Source of the DNA: Rehaibacterium terrae
GTDB taxonomy: Bacteria > Pseudomonadota > Gammaproteobacteria > Xanthomonadales > Xanthomonadaceae
Assembly (NCBI RefSeq): GCF_014202935.1
Contig: NZ_JACHHX010000010.1
Location: 45,882-109,881, forward strand
Direction of reading: 5' to 3'
Length of the DNA stretch: 64,000 bases
Under the pieces are notes generated by a model. It did not search any database, had not been told where the DNA came from, and saw nothing but the letters and a program-made list of their open reading frames with translations. This document shows positions 62,836 through 64,000 of the stretch, in pieces (within the stretch, counting starts at the first letter, position 1; every line of letters begins with the position of its first letter). Both the position numbers and the translations under genes were made by a program.

Positions 62836-62978
62836 GGCTTCAGCCGCGACCGAGTGATGAGGAGCGAGTGAAGAGGAGTGAGGAATGAGAGAAGAGCGGG
62901 ACTTCGGCTAGCCGATGCTTTCTCTCACTTCTCACTCCTCTTCACTCGTTTCTCGCTCCTGGGGTCGCGGCTGAAGCC
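62836..62978. repeat. Large imperfect inverted repeat (REP pair) between DUF979 and pcp
   Basis: Outer arms ggcttcagccgcgacc (62836-62851) and its exact complement (62963-62978) enclose second arms rich in gagtgaagaggagtgag and its complement (18 identical bases). The whole can fold into a ~60-bp hairpin with a ~27-nt apical region. The outer arm is the GGCTTCAGCCGCGA palindrome, a repeat common in xanthomonad gaps. Confidence 0.75.
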
Positions 62979-63021
62979 ACTCCTGCACAAACACAAACAC
63001 GATGACACCACGAGCCCCACC

Positions 63022-63666
63022 ATGCCCCAACCCACCCTGCTGCTCACCGGTTTCGAGCCCTTCGGCGGCGAGGCGGTCAATCCGTCCTGGGAGGCGGTGC
63101 GCGTGCTCGACGGCGAGTCCATCGTCGGCCACCGCGTCGTCGCTGTACGACTGCCGGTCGTCTTCGGCCGTTCGCTGGAGGTGTTGCGCGAGGCGCTGCG
63201 CGCGCACCGTCCGACGCTGACGATCTGCGTCGGCCAGGCCGGCGGCCGGCCGCGCATCTCGCTGGAACGGGTGGCGATCAACCTCGACGACGCCCGCATC
63301 CCCGACAACGAAGGCCGGCAGCCCATCGACAGCCCGGTCGATCCGCACGGCCCGCCGGCGCATTTCGCCACGCTGCCGATCAAGGCCATCCTCGCCGCGC
63401 TCACCGACGCCGGCATCCCGGCCGAGGTGTCGAACAGCGCCGGCACCTACGTCTGCAACCACGTTTTCTACGGCCTGATGCAGGCACTGGATGACGGGAT
63501 GCGCGGCGGATTCGTCCACATCCCGTATTCGCCGGAACAGGCCGCACGCCACCCCGGCGCACCCGGCCTGCCGGTGGCGATGGCGAGCGAGGCCTTGCGC
63601 ATCGCCCTGCGCACGACGCTGGCGACGCGCGAGGATCTCCGCGTCCAGGCCGGCGCGGAACACTAG
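63022..63666 (+). CDS. pcp: Pyroglutamyl-peptidase I (pyrrolidone-carboxylate peptidase)
   Basis: 214 residues. Family C15 cysteine peptidase with catalytic E82 (ISLERVAIN), C145 (AGTYVCNHVFYGLM) and H166 (GFVHIPYSPEQ), and the GFEPFGG N-terminal motif. It removes N-terminal pyroglutamate from peptides in the cytosol. The start at 63022 begins the family sequence; longer frames would be encoded by the repeat. It is separated from the transporter genes by the inverted repeat but plainly belongs to the same pathway. Confidence 0.96.
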   Translation: MPQPTLLLTGFEPFGGEAVNPSWEAVRVLDGESIVGHRVVAVRLPVVFGRSLEVLREALRAHRPTLTICVGQAGGRPRISLERVAINLDDARIPDNEGRQPIDSPVDPHGPPAHFATLPIKAILAALTDAGIPAEVSNSAGTYVCNHVFYGLMQALDDGMRGGFVHIPYSPEQAARHPGAPGLPVAMASEALRIALRTTLATREDLRVQAGAEH

Positions 63667-63736
63667 CGTCTGTAGGAGCAACTGTCTTCTTATCCCCCCG
63701 TCTTCGGTGCCCAAGCGCGTTGCACCGCCAGGCTCG

Positions 63737-63889
63737 TGTGCCTGTGGGTCTCTCGCGACCTGGCCGGTGTGTTGTGTTGGGGTTTCGTGCGTCTGTGGGT
63801 GTCTCGCGAACTGGCCGGCGCTACGCGCCGGGGTCCCGTGCGCTTGCAGGTTTGTCGCGATTTGGCCGGCCTTTCAGGCCGGGGGTTCC
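63737..63889. repeat. Three tandem ~51-base units, each with GTGCG-CTGTGGGT...CGCGA-CTGGCCGG core
   Basis: Units 63737-63786 (50), 63787-63837 (51) and 63838-63889 (52 bases) share TCGCGA-YTTGGCCGG-type cores. Units 2 and 3 contain 7-bp hairpins CCGGCGC-TAC-GCGCCGG and CCGGCCT-TTC-AGGCCGG, with two compensated pairs. Unit lengths are not multiples of three, against a coding role. Confidence 0.7.
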
Positions 63890-63908
63890 GTGCGCCTGCC
63901 GGCGCCCG

Positions 63909-63944
63909 GGTCACTTTCTCTTGCTTGCCCAAGAGAAAGTGACC
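63909..63944. repeat. 15-bp perfect inverted repeat GGTCACTTTCTCTTG
   Basis: ggtcactttctcttg (63909-63923), a 6-base loop and the exact complement (63930-63944). I recall similar GTCACTTTCTYTTGC...AAAGTGACC motifs as frequent intergenic repeats in this order; not checked here. Confidence 0.75.
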
Positions 63945-63972
63945 AAAGAGAAGGGCACCCCAGGTGCTCGCG

Positions 63973-63997
63973 CCCTCCGAACATCCTGTTCGGAGGG
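63973..63997. repeat. 10-bp perfect inverted repeat at the right edge
   Basis: ccctccgaac - atcct - gttcggaggg. It follows the previous repeat by 28 bases and is probably part of the same composite element, which continues beyond the window. Confidence 0.65.
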
Positions 63998-64000
63998 TTC

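Larger units (their letters stand above)
63667..64000. other. Gene-free right edge with tandem hairpin repeats
   Basis: No credible gene. After a truncated TGTAGGAGC REP start (about 63671) the stretch consists of three ~51-base tandem units and two perfect inverted repeats, listed separately. Open frames on both strands here are by-products of the repeats. Confidence 0.6.

Noticed and set aside
62852..62960. Possible CRISPR-like array (repeated gagtgaagaggagtgag)
   Set aside because: Only two inverse copies and no spacer periodicity; it is one hairpin. No CRISPR array or cas gene was seen anywhere.
63690..63942. Repeat-rich small proteins on both strands at the right edge
   Set aside because: Both frames simply translate the tandem hairpin units; unit lengths of 50, 51 and 52 bases are not kept in frame, and no ribosome site is present.

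Overview
The window is a high-GC (roughly 70%) stretch of a gammaproteobacterial chromosome. Four signs point to the order Lysobacterales (Xanthomonadales): the order lexA-recA-recX-alaS-csrA-tRNA, a LexA box of the TTAGTA-N7-TACNAA type in front of lexA, the run rpoE-rseA-rseB-rseC-degP-lepA-lepB-DUF4845-rnc-era-recO, and several families of short palindromic repeats (REP-like) in the gaps. I cannot name a genus. No plasmid, phage or integrative element is visible; nearly all of it looks like core genome.

Layout. 1-2.9 kb: two tandem M13 metallopeptidase genes, the first cut by the window edge. 2.9-10.1 kb (minus strand): tRNA-Arg, tRNA-Ser, csrA, alaS, recX, recA, lexA and pncC, a translation/SOS block. 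10.1-18.2 kb: mutS, katG, a Cys/Met-metabolism PLP enzyme divergent from an Lrp-type regulator, an S4 RNA-binding protein and a coiled-coil protein. 18.3-22.1 kb (minus): htpG under a clear heat-shock promoter, an FKBP-type isomerase whose terminator carries the 5' remnant of a probable group II intron, and a secreted glutathione peroxidase. 22.2-25.5 kb: a self-contained operon of small membrane protein, YtrA-type GntR repressor, ABC ATPase, permease and DUF4097 beta-repeat protein. 25.7-33.4 kb: a cysteine-synthase-like enzyme, then an envelope-sugar cluster (LAB_N membrane protein, ArnC-like GT2, ArnT-like GT83) next to a two-component system and a second, divergent ArnT-like gene.

33.4-44.7 kb (minus): fumC, then recO-era-rnc-DUF4845-lepB-lepA and degP-rseC-rseB-rseA-rpoE, the sigma-E envelope-stress operon with a recognisable autoregulatory promoter. 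44.8-57.3 kb: a FadJ-type beta-oxidation protein, a DUF2845 protein, an MltD-like transglycosylase, a HerA-like ATPase, DUF2207/LemA, an AbgT transporter, greB, a small coiled-coil membrane protein and rimO. 57.4-63.7 kb (plus): dienelactone hydrolase, HIT protein, pxpB, pxpC, a 54-residue membrane protein, pxpA, the two DUF969/DUF979 transporter subunits and pcp. This is a complete 5-oxoproline (pyroglutamate) release, uptake and hydrolysis module. 63.7-64.0 kb holds no credible gene, only tandem hairpin repeats and long inverted repeats.

The less ordinary observations are: the intron remnant exactly after an intrinsic terminator and next to a sigma-32 promoter; a 25-bp perfect inverted repeat that swallows the 3' end of tRNA-Ser; a 4-copy dispersed hairpin element, one copy between era and recO; the lipid-modification cluster with two ArnT paralogues; and the repeats with compensatory stem changes at the right edge. 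Function calls rest on motifs and gene order read by eye; no database search was run.
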